From: Parvularcula bermudensis HTCC2503
GTDB taxonomy: Bacteria > Pseudomonadota > Alphaproteobacteria > Caulobacterales > Parvularculaceae
Assembly: GCF_000152825.2 (NCBI RefSeq)
Contig: NC_014414.1
Coordinates: 1,178,001-1,242,000, forward strand
Direction of reading: 5' to 3'
Length of the DNA: 64,000 bases
Shown: piece after piece, positions 24,027-33,481 of the stretch
Position numbering within the stretch: position 1 is the first letter of the stretch
Layout: each line of letters starts with the position of its first letter
Notes under the pieces: model-generated
Seen by the model: the letters and a program-made list of their open reading frames with translations, nothing else
Database searches by the model: none
What the model was told of the DNA's origin: nothing
Made by a program: the position numbers and the translations under genes

Positions 24027-25034
24027 GTGGTAGTGCTCGTCACCGGTGGGGCCGGCTTTATCGGCTCGCATATGGTCCTCGCTCTTTTGGATCGAGGAGA
24101 AAAGGTCGTCGTTGTGGACGATCTGAGCACCGGTTCGCGTCAATTAGTGCCCATCGCCGCGCCGCTCGTCAGGGCGACGATCGCCGATATCGGGGCTATG
24201 CGACAGGTGATCCGCGATTACGGTGTCACCGATGTTATCCACTTTGCCGGGTCGATTTCCGTTCCTGAGAGTATTCGGGACCCCTTGGATTATTACGCCA
24301 ACAATACGGTAGGGACGCAGCGCCTGGCCGGCATTTGCCGGGAAATGGGGGTGGCGCGCCTTATCTTTTCTTCCACCGCGGCCGTCTATGCGGCGGCGGC
24401 CTGTGATCGGGGCGCGCCCGTCGCGGAAACCGCCGCAACCGATCCGGCCTCGCCCTATGGCCGCTCGAAACTCATGGCGGAGGATATTTTGCGAGACAGC
24501 GCCAGCGCCTATGGCCTGTCTGTGGCGGTGTTGCGCTATTTCAATGTGGCGGGGGCTGACCCCCATGCGCGTGCCGGACAAATCAATCCGAACGGAACCC
24601 ATTTGCTGAAAGTTGCACTCGATGCCGCCTTGGGGCGTCGTGGTAGTGTGTCAATTTATGGCACTGATTATCCGACAGCGGATGGAACGGGGGTCAGGGA
24701 CTATATCCATGTCAGTGATCTGATCGAGGCGCATTTGCTGATGCTCGACCACCTCCGTCGCCATGACGGGGTCCATCTTTATAATTGTGGCTATGGCCAG
24801 GGCGTGACAGTGCGTCAGTTGATCGAGGCGGTGGAGATGGTGGTCGGTCGCCCCGTGCCCAAGATCGATGCCCCGCGACGGGAGGGGGACCTTGCGCAGG
24901 TGGTCGCCGATGCCAGTCGTCTCGTCGCCGACCTTGGGTGGCGTCCCCGCTATGATCGGGTGGAGCACATCGTCGCCCATGCTCTACAGTGGGAGATGGC
25001 GCAAGAGCGCGCCCACCGCACCGGCTGGTCCTAA
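24027..25034 (+). CDS. galE: UDP-glucose 4-epimerase
   Basis: 335 residues from GTG 24027. The NAD-binding GxxGxxG is GGAGFIGS at the N-terminus. The catalytic SSTAAVY and YGRSK (Tyr-x3-Lys) follow, then the substrate region NPNGTHLLKVALDAA and GTGVRDYIHVSDL, all diagnostic of GalE. It interconverts UDP-glucose and UDP-galactose (or the N-acetyl forms) in the cytoplasm and supplies sugars for surface polysaccharide. The nearest polysaccharide genes here are the ligase at 35164 and the export genes near 61500. Confidence 0.9.
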   Translation: MVVLVTGGAGFIGSHMVLALLDRGEKVVVVDDLSTGSRQLVPIAAPLVRATIADIGAMRQVIRDYGVTDVIHFAGSISVPESIRDPLDYYANNTVGTQRLAGICREMGVARLIFSSTAAVYAAAACDRGAPVAETAATDPASPYGRSKLMAEDILRDSASAYGLSVAVLRYFNVAGADPHARAGQINPNGTHLLKVALDAALGRRGSVSIYGTDYPTADGTGVRDYIHVSDLIEAHLLMLDHLRRHDGVHLYNCGYGQGVTVRQLIEAVEMVVGRPVPKIDAPRREGDLAQVVADASRLVADLGWRPRYDRVEHIVAHALQWEMAQERAHRTGWS

Positions 25035-25058
25035 TAAGGGGCCATCCTTCGCTTTTTT

Positions 25059-25116
25059 GGCCTCAGCTTTCTTTGGCCTCAGCTTTCTTTGGCCTCAGCT
25101 TTCTTTGGCCTCAGCT
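25059..25116. repeat. 16-bp tandem repeat, 3.6 copies, at the 3' end of fliG
   Basis: The unit GGCCTCAGCTTTCTTT occurs at 25059, 25075 and 25091, with a partial copy from 25107. It covers the fliG stop codon. Because 16 is not a multiple of three, a change in copy number would alter where the frame ends. Confidence 0.92.
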
Positions 25117-26177
25117 GGAGAAATGAGGGTGATGGTCCCGAGGGTGACCCGATCGAGGATCCCGCACACGACCTTGGTCTGCGCCGCCTCCCCGTCCTCG
25201 GGATTGATCGAAGGAAGCGCTGTCACTTTTTCTCGGATCTGGTCGGCCAGACGCTGCGAGATGTTCGATAACAACCACTCGGCCGCACCGCTGCCTTGAT
25301 CCTGGGCAAAGCGGAGAGCCGTGAGGACGGTCTTTTCGTCGAATTCGCGGAAGACCACCGGCACGGCGCTGCGGGGCAGGCGGTCCGGGAGCGCATCGAA
25401 GGAGAGCAATTGTTCCTTCATCAGATCGACGCTGGGGGCTGGAAGCTCGGCCTCAAGCGCTTTGATGATTTCCTCCCGTCGATTCCCCGCCAAGCGGTTG
25501 AGGATCTCCGTCACAGGCAGGATCGCCTCGGCGTCCGGCCCCCCGGCGAGCCCCGCCTTTTCGAGCTCTTCTCTCAGATAGTCCTCCACGGCCTGTTCGG
25601 CGGCGGCGGCGGAGATCGTCGTTTTGGCGAGATGCAGCATCGTCTCATTGGCCCGCTTCTCTTCAAGACGGCGCAGGACTTCGCTGCCGAACTCGGGCTG
25701 CACATGCTGTAGGATGACACTGACGATGGCGGGGGAAGCCTCGGCCAGCATCCCGGCGAGGCGATCAGGTTTCTCGTCCGCCAACTCGTCCCAAATGGTC
25801 GGATCGCTGTCCCCAAAGGGGTCGAAGGCGAGCTGCATCGTCGGGAAGTCGTCCATCGGGTCGCCATCCTCGAACAGGATGGAGGCGAGCCTGTCCGCCA
25901 CCCTTGTTCCGCCGCGAAGCGGACCTTCGCCCCGGACTTCGGCGGTAAACTCGCGTAAGACGGCTTCCTGCTCGGACGGGCCGACCCGCCGCAATGTCTC
26001 CGCCACCTCGATCAACCGCTCCCGATGGATATCGGGGAACCGGCCTTTGAGCTTTTCGAGGCTTTTTTCCGTCACCAACGCCAGAACGATGGCCGCCTTT
26101 TCAGCCGGCCTGAGAGATGGCGGGTGGCGATCCGGCATTGAGGTCGTGTCTGACGAGGAAGGGGCGGGGTCGGCCAC
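25095..26177 (-). CDS. fliG: Flagellar motor switch protein FliG-like
   Basis: 360 residues from GTG 26177, chosen because AAGGAG lies seven bases upstream. The order of domains is FliG-like: N-terminal RPAEKAAIVLALVTEKSLEK, a middle domain IVSVILQHVQPEFGSEVLRR with the EH..P..-type helix, and a C-terminal charged-ridge domain AVPVVFREFDEKTVLTALRF, then LLSNISQRLADQIREKV. In flagella FliG carries torque between stator and rotor. No other flagellar gene lies nearby, so this is an orphan. The C-terminus ends inside a 16-bp tandem repeat. Confidence 0.75.
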   Translation of the reverse strand: MADPAPSSSDTTSMPDRHPPSLRPAEKAAIVLALVTEKSLEKLKGRFPDIHRERLIEVAETLRRVGPSEQEAVLREFTAEVRGEGPLRGGTRVADRLASILFEDGDPMDDFPTMQLAFDPFGDSDPTIWDELADEKPDRLAGMLAEASPAIVSVILQHVQPEFGSEVLRRLEEKRANETMLHLAKTTISAAAAEQAVEDYLREELEKAGLAGGPDAEAILPVTEILNRLAGNRREEIIKALEAELPAPSVDLMKEQLLSFDALPDRLPRSAVPVVFREFDEKTVLTALRFAQDQGSGAAEWLLSNISQRLADQIREKVTALPSINPEDGEAAQTKVVCGILDRVTLGTITLISPAEAKES

Positions 26178-26311
26178 GCGATTGCTCCTTGGGCGTAGTG
26201 TCGACGAACTTAGCGTGATCCGGTCGCCGGGCAAAGAACTTGTACCGAAAGGGCGAGCGACCGGAACGGTGGGGCGCGGGGGCGCCAGCCTTCTCGTTTC
26301 CCGAGCAACCG

Positions 26312-27970
26312 TTAATTTCGCGTATGCGGATGCCGCCGAAGGAAGGAGGCCTGTACGACCGCCAGGAACAAGCCGAGGACAGCGTAGCCGGCGAGGGCAT
26401 TGGCGGATACGAGCAGGGTGCCAAGAGTGGTCTTGGGTTCAACCAGATCGACGATACCAAGGGTCGCAAAGCCGATTGTTGCGACATACCACGGATAAAT
26501 CTGCAACCCGCTCGCGTCAGCGCTCCCGATCGTTATGGGCGCGCAGCGCCCGCCATTGGGGACGATGTCCGAGGATTGGACGTAGCAAAGGTCGTCCGGC
26601 GCCCTCCAGGCATAAAGAACGCCAATAACCCCGATGACCACCATGGCAAGGACCAGCACACGATCCCAGTCTCGCCCGTAATCGAGCAGACGCCAGATTC
26701 GAAAGCCGACGGTCCGCCCGCGGCGAGAGGAGGCGAGGGCGAGGAAAAGAGCGGTCAGGAAGATGGGGATCAGAGACCCCCAGGAAAAGACGGCGCGGGG
26801 AGAAAAATCCGCCAAAAATATGGCCAGCAAAGCGCCCCACAGGGCCCCCCAGGCAATTCCGTTGAGGCTGAGATAATTGCCTACCGGGCGCCATTCCTTT
26901 TTGACGAAGCGTGAAATGCGTCGGGGCAGGGGAACGCGCCCCTGCCGCGTTGGGGCCGCCCCCTCATGGTCTTCATTTCGTCGCTTCCGCAGAAAGGCCT
27001 CCCGCCGCTCATCCCGGTCGTCGAATTCCCGATCGTCGAAATAGACCTGATTGATGATATCTTCGCGGCAATCGGGGTCACCTTCGATCTTTTCGACGTT
27101 CTCGACGTCGCGAAAATGGCCGTGGAGTTCCCGGCGCACATAGATCGTCTTGAAGAAGCTTGAGCCCCCCAGATCGCTCCCTGTAAAATCCGTGCGCCGC
27201 ATAAAAGCGTCGTTAAAGGAGGCATTGAGCCGACATCTCGTGAATGCCGTTCGATCGAGATTGCAGAAGTCGAATTGCGGTCGACGTTCCGGCTCGTCCT
27301 GGGGGGGCAGGATCTTGGACTCGTCCCAAACCGTGTCTTCCATATTCGCGTTAAAGAAAGTGACAGCGCGGATTTCAGTTCCTTGGATCTTCATGTCCAC
27401 CATATCGGCGCCGATGAAATCGCACTTTTCGAGCACACAGCTTGTAAAAGCGGCCCCGGCAAACCATCCGTTGTCAAACCAACAATTTTCAGCCGTCACC
27501 TCAAGCCAGCGCGTATTGCGGAAATTGCACCGCATCCGCCATACAAATCCGCTGAAGTTCGTTCTTCTGAAGGCGAGGCCGGCAAAGTTCGCGCCATCGA
27601 GATCGATATTGGTGAAGTCATAGGCGCCGACAATGGGACGTTTGCCGAAGAACGAGCCTTTATCTGTCCCCCGTGGAAAGGGAAACTTTGTGAAGTCGAC
27701 ATTTGATAAATTGATGACCTCGAAGTCGGTTTCTTTTCGAAACGCGTCCCATCTTTCGACGGCGTCGGGTTTATCTGCCGCGTCAAAGAGCGCGATCGCG
27801 CGGGCCTTGAGATCGAGATCTGATGGCGGGGGCCCTGGCTCCGGTTCGGCGGAGCTATAGAGGTGCCGAGCCTCCAAAGGATCTCCGGCAAGCGCGATCT
27901 CATTGATCCGCTGGCGCGTCTGTTCGGAAAGCTGAAGGCCCGCAGCCTTGCGCCTTTTCCAGATCCCCAT
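26312..27970 (-). CDS. Pentapeptide-repeat membrane protein with ion-channel-like C-terminus
   Basis: 552 residues. The N-terminal part is soluble. Residues about 85-290 carry A(D/N)LxX-type pentapeptide repeats (YDFTNIDLDGANFAGLAF, CDFIGADMVDMKI, RTDFTGSDLGGSSF), which form a right-handed beta helix. After a charged stretch come four hydrophobic segments. Between the last two is YPWYVATIGFATLG, which resembles a two-helix K+ channel pore loop (T-x-G-F/Y-G) with Ala in place of the last Gly. A gated channel or sensor is suggested. Ion conduction is unproved. It lies upstream of fliG on the same strand with 134 bases between. Confidence 0.75.
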   Translation of the reverse strand: MGIWKRRKAAGLQLSEQTRQRINEIALAGDPLEARHLYSSAEPEPGPPPSDLDLKARAIALFDAADKPDAVERWDAFRKETDFEVINLSNVDFTKFPFPRGTDKGSFFGKRPIVGAYDFTNIDLDGANFAGLAFRRTNFSGFVWRMRCNFRNTRWLEVTAENCWFDNGWFAGAAFTSCVLEKCDFIGADMVDMKIQGTEIRAVTFFNANMEDTVWDESKILPPQDEPERRPQFDFCNLDRTAFTRCRLNASFNDAFMRRTDFTGSDLGGSSFFKTIYVRRELHGHFRDVENVEKIEGDPDCREDIINQVYFDDREFDDRDERREAFLRKRRNEDHEGAAPTRQGRVPLPRRISRFVKKEWRPVGNYLSLNGIAWGALWGALLAIFLADFSPRAVFSWGSLIPIFLTALFLALASSRRGRTVGFRIWRLLDYGRDWDRVLVLAMVVIGVIGVLYAWRAPDDLCYVQSSDIVPNGGRCAPITIGSADASGLQIYPWYVATIGFATLGIVDLVEPKTTLGTLLVSANALAGYAVLGLFLAVVQASFLRRHPHTRN

Positions 27971-28033
27971 CCGTTGTCCCTCACCCCAAGACGTTTACCG
28001 GTTCTTAAGGTTTAAGGCAGGGGAGGCACCACC

Positions 28034-28702
28034 TCAAGAAGAAAGCTTTTCTGACGTGCCCTCGCTTGTTGAGGGGGTGACGCGACGCAAGGTGAGGCTC
28101 AAGCGATGAGGGTCTTCTGCGAAGAGAGGGGATGGCAGGAGAATGCGATCGATCCCGTGATAGAAATGGCGGGAGGGGCCCGCCAGGATCAAGACGTCTC
28201 CATGGCCCAGGACAATACTCCGGGTCGATCCCTTTCGTGTCGCGCCGCCCAGCCGGAACCGGCCCGGTGCACCGAAGGAGACGGAAAGAATGGGGACGTC
28301 TTTGGCGGCTTCGTCCGCATCGCGGTGGAGGCCCATTTTCGCGGTCGGACCGTAAAGATTGACGAGCCCGGCCTCCGGCGACGGCGCCTCCGGCAGAAGA
28401 TCATTCCAGATCCTGATAAGGGCGGGCGGCATTTCCGGCCAAGCCGCGCCGTCCACGGGATGTCGCGGCTCATAGCGATAGCCGCGCCGATCGGTGACCC
28501 ACCCCAAGGGGCCAAGGTTCATCTGTCTGGCCGACATGGTCTGCCCTCCAGGGGTCACCGGTACAATCCAACGATCCTGACACAGATGGATAAGGTGTTG
28601 CTGAAGATCCGAGGCTGCTTTTGCGGGCAAATAGCCGGGCAAATGACACGCGCCCTCGCCAAGGTCGACGACCTCCCTCACCGGTTGGGGGGCACTGGGC
28701 AT
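28034..28702 (-). CDS. alkB: AlkB-type 2-oxoglutarate/Fe(II) dioxygenase
   Basis: 222 residues. The Fe ligands are His and Asp in GLHRDADE and His in RHFYHGIDR. The 2-oxoglutarate-binding Arg pair is in RLSLTLRR. NLYGPTAKM and the region LGHGDVLILAGPS fit AlkB. It should repair alkylated bases (1-methyladenine, 3-methylcytosine) by oxidative demethylation. The start lies three bases after the stop of the acetolactate synthase-like gene, so the two are co-transcribed although no functional link is obvious. Confidence 0.9.
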   Translation of the reverse strand: MPSAPQPVREVVDLGEGACHLPGYLPAKAASDLQQHLIHLCQDRWIVPVTPGGQTMSARQMNLGPLGWVTDRRGYRYEPRHPVDGAAWPEMPPALIRIWNDLLPEAPSPEAGLVNLYGPTAKMGLHRDADEAAKDVPILSVSFGAPGRFRLGGATRKGSTRSIVLGHGDVLILAGPSRHFYHGIDRILLPSPLFAEDPHRLSLTLRRVTPSTSEGTSEKLSS

Positions 28703-28705
28703 GAT

Positions 28706-30358
28706 CTAGAGCTGGACTTCGATTTCGCCGAGGCGCTCGGTCAATTTTCGATTCTCCCGATAGTCGATCGGAAGCGCTACAAAGGACGGCCCCTGATGAT
28801 TGAGAGCGGCCATTAGCGCAGCCTTCAGGTCCTCGGGGCGTTCGACCCATTGGCCGTGCCAGTCGAACGCTTCGGCGAGTTTCATCCAGTCGGGGTTGCC
28901 GAAGCTAAGGTCTGTGTGCTTGTGAAACTCATTTTCCTGTTTCCAAGCGATCAGTCCGTACCCGTCATCCACCCAGACCATCAGATTGATGTCCGCATTC
29001 AGGCGTCGCGCGGTTTCGAGTTCCTGGACATTCATCATGAAATCCCCGTCGCCGACGACGCCGAAGATCTTCCGCTCAGGGGGCAGGCTTAACCGCGCGC
29101 CCACCGCCCCGGGCAGGGGTTGGCCCATGGAACAAAAGCCATTGGGGATGAGGCAAGTATTGGGCTCATCGCATTGATAATACCGCGCCGTCCACATTTT
29201 ATGGGCCCCGACCCCGGACAGCACAACATCCTCCGGCCCCATCACTTCTCGTAAGTCCCAAAGGGCCTTTTGCGGCCTTATCGGCCCTTCGCCTACATCG
29301 TCTTTATGGGCCTCGAAGTCGGCAATCATGCGCTGTCTGACATTTGCCTGATAGCCAAGATCGTAGGTCGGTAGCCCGCGGGTTTTTATTCTTTCGTTGA
29401 GGGCCCAGAGAGTATGGGCAATGTCGCCGACGCATTCGAGACACGGGGCATAGAAACGGTCGACTTCCGCCGGGATGAAATCGATATGGACGACTTTTTT
29501 ATCCGCCCACGGATTCCATAGTTTAGGGTGATACTCAACCATGTCATAGCCGATGACGAGGACCAAGTCTGCCCCGTCGATTGCATCCGCAACGAAGTCT
29601 CGGCTCCCTAAGCCGAGGGTGAAGAGGGAATAGGGGGCATGGCGGTCCACGGCCCCTTTCGCCATAAAGGTGGAAAGGCAGCCAATGCCGGTCGCTTCGC
29701 AAAATTGCCGTAACTGTTTGGAGGCTCGCCGTCTGATGGCCCCATTACCGGCCAGAATGACCGGCCGCTTCGCTTTGATGAGCTCATCATACAGATAATC
29801 TGCGGTCTTGTCGTCGATCGAGGGGCGACGAACGCGGATGACGTTGAGGGGGGCGGTGGTCGCGTCCCGCTTGGCGACATCCTCGGGTAATTCGATCAGG
29901 ACGGCGCCGGGTTTTTCTTCTTTGGCGAGACGAAAGGCCTTGCGAACGATTTCTGGAATGGTGTCGGCATCGACAATCTGGTGGGCCCATTTCGTCACCG
30001 GATCGAACATCCGCACGACGTCCATCACCTGGTGGCTTTCCTTATGTTGCCGCCCGGTCGCGCCTTGTCCCGTCAGAACGATCATCGGGGCACGATCCAT
30101 ATTGCTGTCGGCCACACCGGTGATGAGGTTGGTAGCCCCTGGCCCGAGGGTCGAGAGGCAGCCTGCCGGTTCGCCGGTCAATCGACCATAGGCTTCGGCC
30201 ATAAAGGCCGCGCCCTGCTCATGCCGGGTCATCACAAAGGTGATCGACGACCCCTCCAGGGAAATCATAAAATCGGCATTTTCCTCCCCCGGAACGCCGA
30301 AAATATATTTCAGTCCCTCATTCTCGAGGCATTTGACCAAAAGGTCCGAGGCTTTCAT
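28706..30358 (-). CDS. Acetolactate synthase-like thiamine diphosphate enzyme
   Basis: 550 residues with the three-domain ThDP-enzyme plan. The activating Glu47 is in TRHEQGAAFMAEAYGRLTGE, the FAD/central domain carries VILAGNGAIRR, and the ThDP motif is GDGDFMMNVQELETA-x-WVDDGYG. The wording agrees better with the catabolic AlsS-type or uncharacterised large-subunit-like enzymes than with IlvB. It lies far from the ilv cluster and has no small subunit beside it. It would condense two pyruvate to acetolactate or act on a related 2-oxoacid. Confidence 0.82.
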   Translation of the reverse strand: MKASDLLVKCLENEGLKYIFGVPGEENADFMISLEGSSITFVMTRHEQGAAFMAEAYGRLTGEPAGCLSTLGPGATNLITGVADSNMDRAPMIVLTGQGATGRQHKESHQVMDVVRMFDPVTKWAHQIVDADTIPEIVRKAFRLAKEEKPGAVLIELPEDVAKRDATTAPLNVIRVRRPSIDDKTADYLYDELIKAKRPVILAGNGAIRRRASKQLRQFCEATGIGCLSTFMAKGAVDRHAPYSLFTLGLGSRDFVADAIDGADLVLVIGYDMVEYHPKLWNPWADKKVVHIDFIPAEVDRFYAPCLECVGDIAHTLWALNERIKTRGLPTYDLGYQANVRQRMIADFEAHKDDVGEGPIRPQKALWDLREVMGPEDVVLSGVGAHKMWTARYYQCDEPNTCLIPNGFCSMGQPLPGAVGARLSLPPERKIFGVVGDGDFMMNVQELETARRLNADINLMVWVDDGYGLIAWKQENEFHKHTDLSFGNPDWMKLAEAFDWHGQWVERPEDLKAALMAALNHQGPSFVALPIDYRENRKLTERLGEIEVQL

Positions 30359-30439
30359 GGCGCAACCCGCTTAACTAGTGACCTCTACCATGTTGGCGGA
30401 TTTCGGCCCTTGCCAAGGGCGGCCGTGCCGGGAAGGGCA

Positions 30440-31243
30440 TCATGCTTGGCGCTCGCCGAGCAGGGTCTTTCGCAGGTCGCGGTGCAAATGGTGGTTACTT
30501 GCAAGGATCGACCCCGACAGGTGCGCCCGCTCGCCCTTATCCTCGATGGTCGAGACCTCTCCCCCGGCTTCGCGGCAGATGACGATGCCGGCGGCAACGT
30601 CCCACGGGGCAAGGCCGCGCTCCCAATAGCCATCGAGCTTGCCGGCGGCCGTCATGCATAAATCGTAAGAGGCGGCGCCGAACCGCCTGATCCCGGCGGT
30701 TTCGCTCAGCACGCGATCGGTCTCGATGAGCGCTTGCTCCCGCCCTGGTTTGCCCTTGAAGGGGAGGCCAGTTCCAACCAAGGCTTCGGTCAGGTCATCC
30801 CTGCCCGACACCCGCAAACGACGATCGTTCAGATAAGCGCCAAAGCCCCGTTCCGCATAATAGAGCTCATCGAGAATGGGGCAGAACACGACCCCGGCAA
30901 AGGGCTCTCGATCCCGCTCCAGGGCAATAGAAATGGCGAATTGCGGGAGGCCATGGAGGAAATTCGTGGTCCCATCGAGGGGATCGATAATGAAGCGGTT
31001 GGAATTATCTTCCCCCTCGCGATCCTCCCCTTCTTCGCGCACGATGCCGTATTTCGGTCGGGCCTTCTCCAGCGCGTCGACGATGATTTCCTCAGCGGCG
31101 ATATCGGCCTTGGTGACGAAGTCCGAGGCCCCCTTCCGGCGTACTTGCAGGGCCTCGACCTCGTAATAGTCGCGCCTCAGGCTCCGGGCTGCCGCGCGGG
31201 CAGCACCGATCATAATGGTCAGAAGAGGAGAAATATTCGGCAT
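30440..31243 (-). CDS. suhB: Inositol monophosphatase family protein (SuhB-like)
   Basis: 267 residues from ATG 31243; two further in-frame starts lie within 18 bases upstream. The metal-binding motifs are REEGE, IIDPLDGTTNF (D-P-L-D-G-T) and WDVAAG near the C-terminus, all diagnostic. It hydrolyses inositol-1-phosphate or related sugar phosphates with Mg2+, and SuhB homologs also help rRNA transcription. It is followed by the thiamine diphosphate enzyme gene 81 bases downstream on the same strand. Confidence 0.9.
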   Translation of the reverse strand: MPNISPLLTIMIGAARAAARSLRRDYYEVEALQVRRKGASDFVTKADIAAEEIIVDALEKARPKYGIVREEGEDREGEDNSNRFIIDPLDGTTNFLHGLPQFAISIALERDREPFAGVVFCPILDELYYAERGFGAYLNDRRLRVSGRDDLTEALVGTGLPFKGKPGREQALIETDRVLSETAGIRRFGAASYDLCMTAAGKLDGYWERGLAPWDVAAGIVICREAGGEVSTIEDKGERAHLSGSILASNHHLHRDLRKTLLGERQA

Positions 31244-31302
31244 AGCGGTCAAATTCATCAAAGGATCAAGCGCCGGGCGTTACCTCTCCCGTCGCCCATT
31301 GG

Positions 31303-31566
31303 CTAGGTCTGTTTCGGATCCGTTCGCTCTTCGACAGGGTCGCTGACCTCATCGGGCATGATTTGTTCGGCGTCCTTGAGTCTTTCATCGAATTCTGGGT
31401 GATGCTCGCGGCGTCGCCTGACGAAGCGCGCCACCCGATCGCTTGCAATCACGAGAAGAGCAAGCCCGGGGAGAATAAGGGCAAACCCCATCGGGAGAGG
31501 GGACACGAACAAGACGAGCCCCCCTCCGGTGATCAGCAGGCCAAGGGCGATCAATAACCAATCCAT
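31303..31566 (-). CDS. Small membrane protein of the PGPGW type
   Basis: 87 residues. Two hydrophobic segments (DWLLIALGLLITGGGLVLFV and GFALILPGLALLVIASDRVA) are joined by SPLPM, followed by an Arg-rich stretch and an acidic tail. This fits the small two-helix transmembrane proteins in alphaproteobacteria with a P-G-P-like turn. The function is unknown. It lies upstream of suhB with a 59-base gap. Confidence 0.7.
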   Translation of the reverse strand: MDWLLIALGLLITGGGLVLFVSPLPMGFALILPGLALLVIASDRVARFVRRRREHHPEFDERLKDAEQIMPDEVSDPVEERTDPKQT

Positions 31567-31703
31567 CGACGGGACATTGCCCTATTCTTCTTTGTGACAA
31601 GATGGTGCCTGCGGTGTGACAAGAGGACACCCGCTGCGCCCGGCCCCGCCTGGTCGGTTATCTGCGCGGCAGGAGGATATTGGCGAACCCGAAGGGACCG
31701 TCC

Positions 31704-33449
31704 ATGATCACGCAAAAAGGGAAGTCGTCCATGGCGTATCCTCAGCCCCTCAGCCAAGATGAGATCGACAGCATGTCGGCGACACTGTTTGCCGAAGGCG
31801 GGATATTCGCCGTGCGGCCAATGACGGTGGGCGGCGTGGCCTATGAGCGTGTTTTCGAAAAATCGGCCGCCTCGATCCGTGATTTGCTGGCGGCGAAATC
31901 AGCCGAATTTTCGGACCGTCCCTTTTTGGTTTATGGCGATGAGCGGACCAGCTTTGGCGAGGTGTGGGCCCGCAGCATGCGGTTCGCCCACCATCTGCAA
32001 ACGCGCTATGGGATCGGGCCCGGCCAACGCGTGGCCATCGCCATGCGTAACTATCCCGAATGGGCGATGGCCTATTTCGGCATCGTCGCCAGCGGGGCGA
32101 CGGTGGTGCCCCTCAATGCCTGGTGGGGCGGCGATGAAATGCGCGATGGCCTTATTCGCTGCGGGGCGCGGCTTGTGGTGGCCGACGAGAAGCGGGCGGC
32201 GGCCCTGGCCCCCGCAAAGGCGGCCCTTGATCTCACCCTTATCGGGGTGAGGGGGGAGGTGCCCCAGGCGGAGGAGCGCCTCGAGGACATTCTCAACGAC
32301 CACACCCTCCCGGGCAGCCCGCCGCCGGTCGCCATCGCCCCCGATGACGATTTTTGCCTGCTCTTTACATCGGGGTCGACGGGCCAGCCCAAGGGCGTTC
32401 TCCTCACCCATCGTAGTGCGGCGAACGCGGTCTTGAGCTGGCACTTCATGGCCAATTTGGCGCAACGCCTGAGGCCCGATTTCACGTTCATGCCGGAGGA
32501 GCCCGCATCGCTGCTGGCCCTGCCCCTTTTCCACGTCACCGCCTCCCATTCGATCCTGATGTTATCCTTCCTCACGGGGCGGAAAATTGTCTTCATGCAC
32601 AAATGGGACGCGCGGGAGGCGGGGCGTCTCATTCGAGAGGAGCGCGTGACGAATTTCCTCGGTGTCCCGACAATGGCGCATGATTTGACGCGCAATGCGG
32701 CGCCCGGCGATCTTGAGACGCTGATCGATATGACGACAGGCGGCGCAAAGCGACCCGAGATCCAGATGAAAGAACAAGCGGCCCGCTTTCCCGAAAAGGC
32801 GATCGCGTCCGGCTATGGTTTGACCGAAACGAATGGGCTTGGCTGCCATATCACGATGCAGGACTTCCTCGATCGTCCGTCCTCGACCGGGCGAGCGATC
32901 CCGCCGGTAACGACGCTTGAGGCCTTTGACGAGGACGGGCGTCAGCTTCGCCGCGGCGAGGTGGGGGAAATCTGTGTGAAAAGTCCCGCGACCTTTCGGG
33001 CCTATCTCGATGACGAACAGGCAACGACCGCCGCCTATTTCGAGGGCGGATGGTTTCGGACCGGCGACCTTGGTTATGTCGATGAGGCGGGCTACCTCTT
33101 CATCGTCGATCGTAAAAAGGATCTGATCATCAGGGGGGGAGAGAACATCGCTTGCCTTGAGGTCGAGAACGCGCTGCTTAGCTTTCCCGATGTGTTCGAG
33201 GCGAGCGTCTTTGCGGTTCCCGATGCCACCTATGGAGAAACCGTCGGTGCACTGATTTACGGCGTGGATGGTGAGCTTGTGAGTTTGCGCCAGCTTGAGG
33301 CGTTCATGCGAGCCAAACTCGCGCCCTTCAAGGTCCCAAGCCATTATTGGCAATCCGCCGAGCCGCTGCCGCGGGGGACCACCGGCAAGATTGATAAGCG
33401 CGCTATTCGAGACTGGGCGCGGGGGCGGGAAGCGGATCTGTCTGTCTAA
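31704..33449 (+). CDS. AMP-dependent acyl-CoA synthetase
   Basis: 581 residues from ATG 31704, with AAGGGA upstream (ATG 31731 is an alternative). The adenylation motifs are in order: LLFTSGSTGQPKGVLLTH (P-loop), YGLTETNG, WFRTGDLGY, VDRKKDLIIRGGENI and the catalytic Lys in PRGTTGKIDKRA. It activates a fatty or other carboxylic acid to acyl-AMP and then acyl-CoA. Substrate not readable. It is monocistronic and convergent with murJ. Confidence 0.9.
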   Translation: MITQKGKSSMAYPQPLSQDEIDSMSATLFAEGGIFAVRPMTVGGVAYERVFEKSAASIRDLLAAKSAEFSDRPFLVYGDERTSFGEVWARSMRFAHHLQTRYGIGPGQRVAIAMRNYPEWAMAYFGIVASGATVVPLNAWWGGDEMRDGLIRCGARLVVADEKRAAALAPAKAALDLTLIGVRGEVPQAEERLEDILNDHTLPGSPPPVAIAPDDDFCLLFTSGSTGQPKGVLLTHRSAANAVLSWHFMANLAQRLRPDFTFMPEEPASLLALPLFHVTASHSILMLSFLTGRKIVFMHKWDAREAGRLIREERVTNFLGVPTMAHDLTRNAAPGDLETLIDMTTGGAKRPEIQMKEQAARFPEKAIASGYGLTETNGLGCHITMQDFLDRPSSTGRAIPPVTTLEAFDEDGRQLRRGEVGEICVKSPATFRAYLDDEQATTAAYFEGGWFRTGDLGYVDEAGYLFIVDRKKDLIIRGGENIACLEVENALLSFPDVFEASVFAVPDATYGETVGALIYGVDGELVSLRQLEAFMRAKLAPFKVPSHYWQSAEPLPRGTTGKIDKRAIRDWARGREADLSV

Positions 33450-33481
33450 GGTTTCTCCGCTTTCCTCAAGGGGCCGCTCGT

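Noticed and set aside
25624-26628. A 334-codon plus-strand frame opposite fliG
   Set aside because: Ser/Arg-rich shadow spanning two genes, without start signal or motif.
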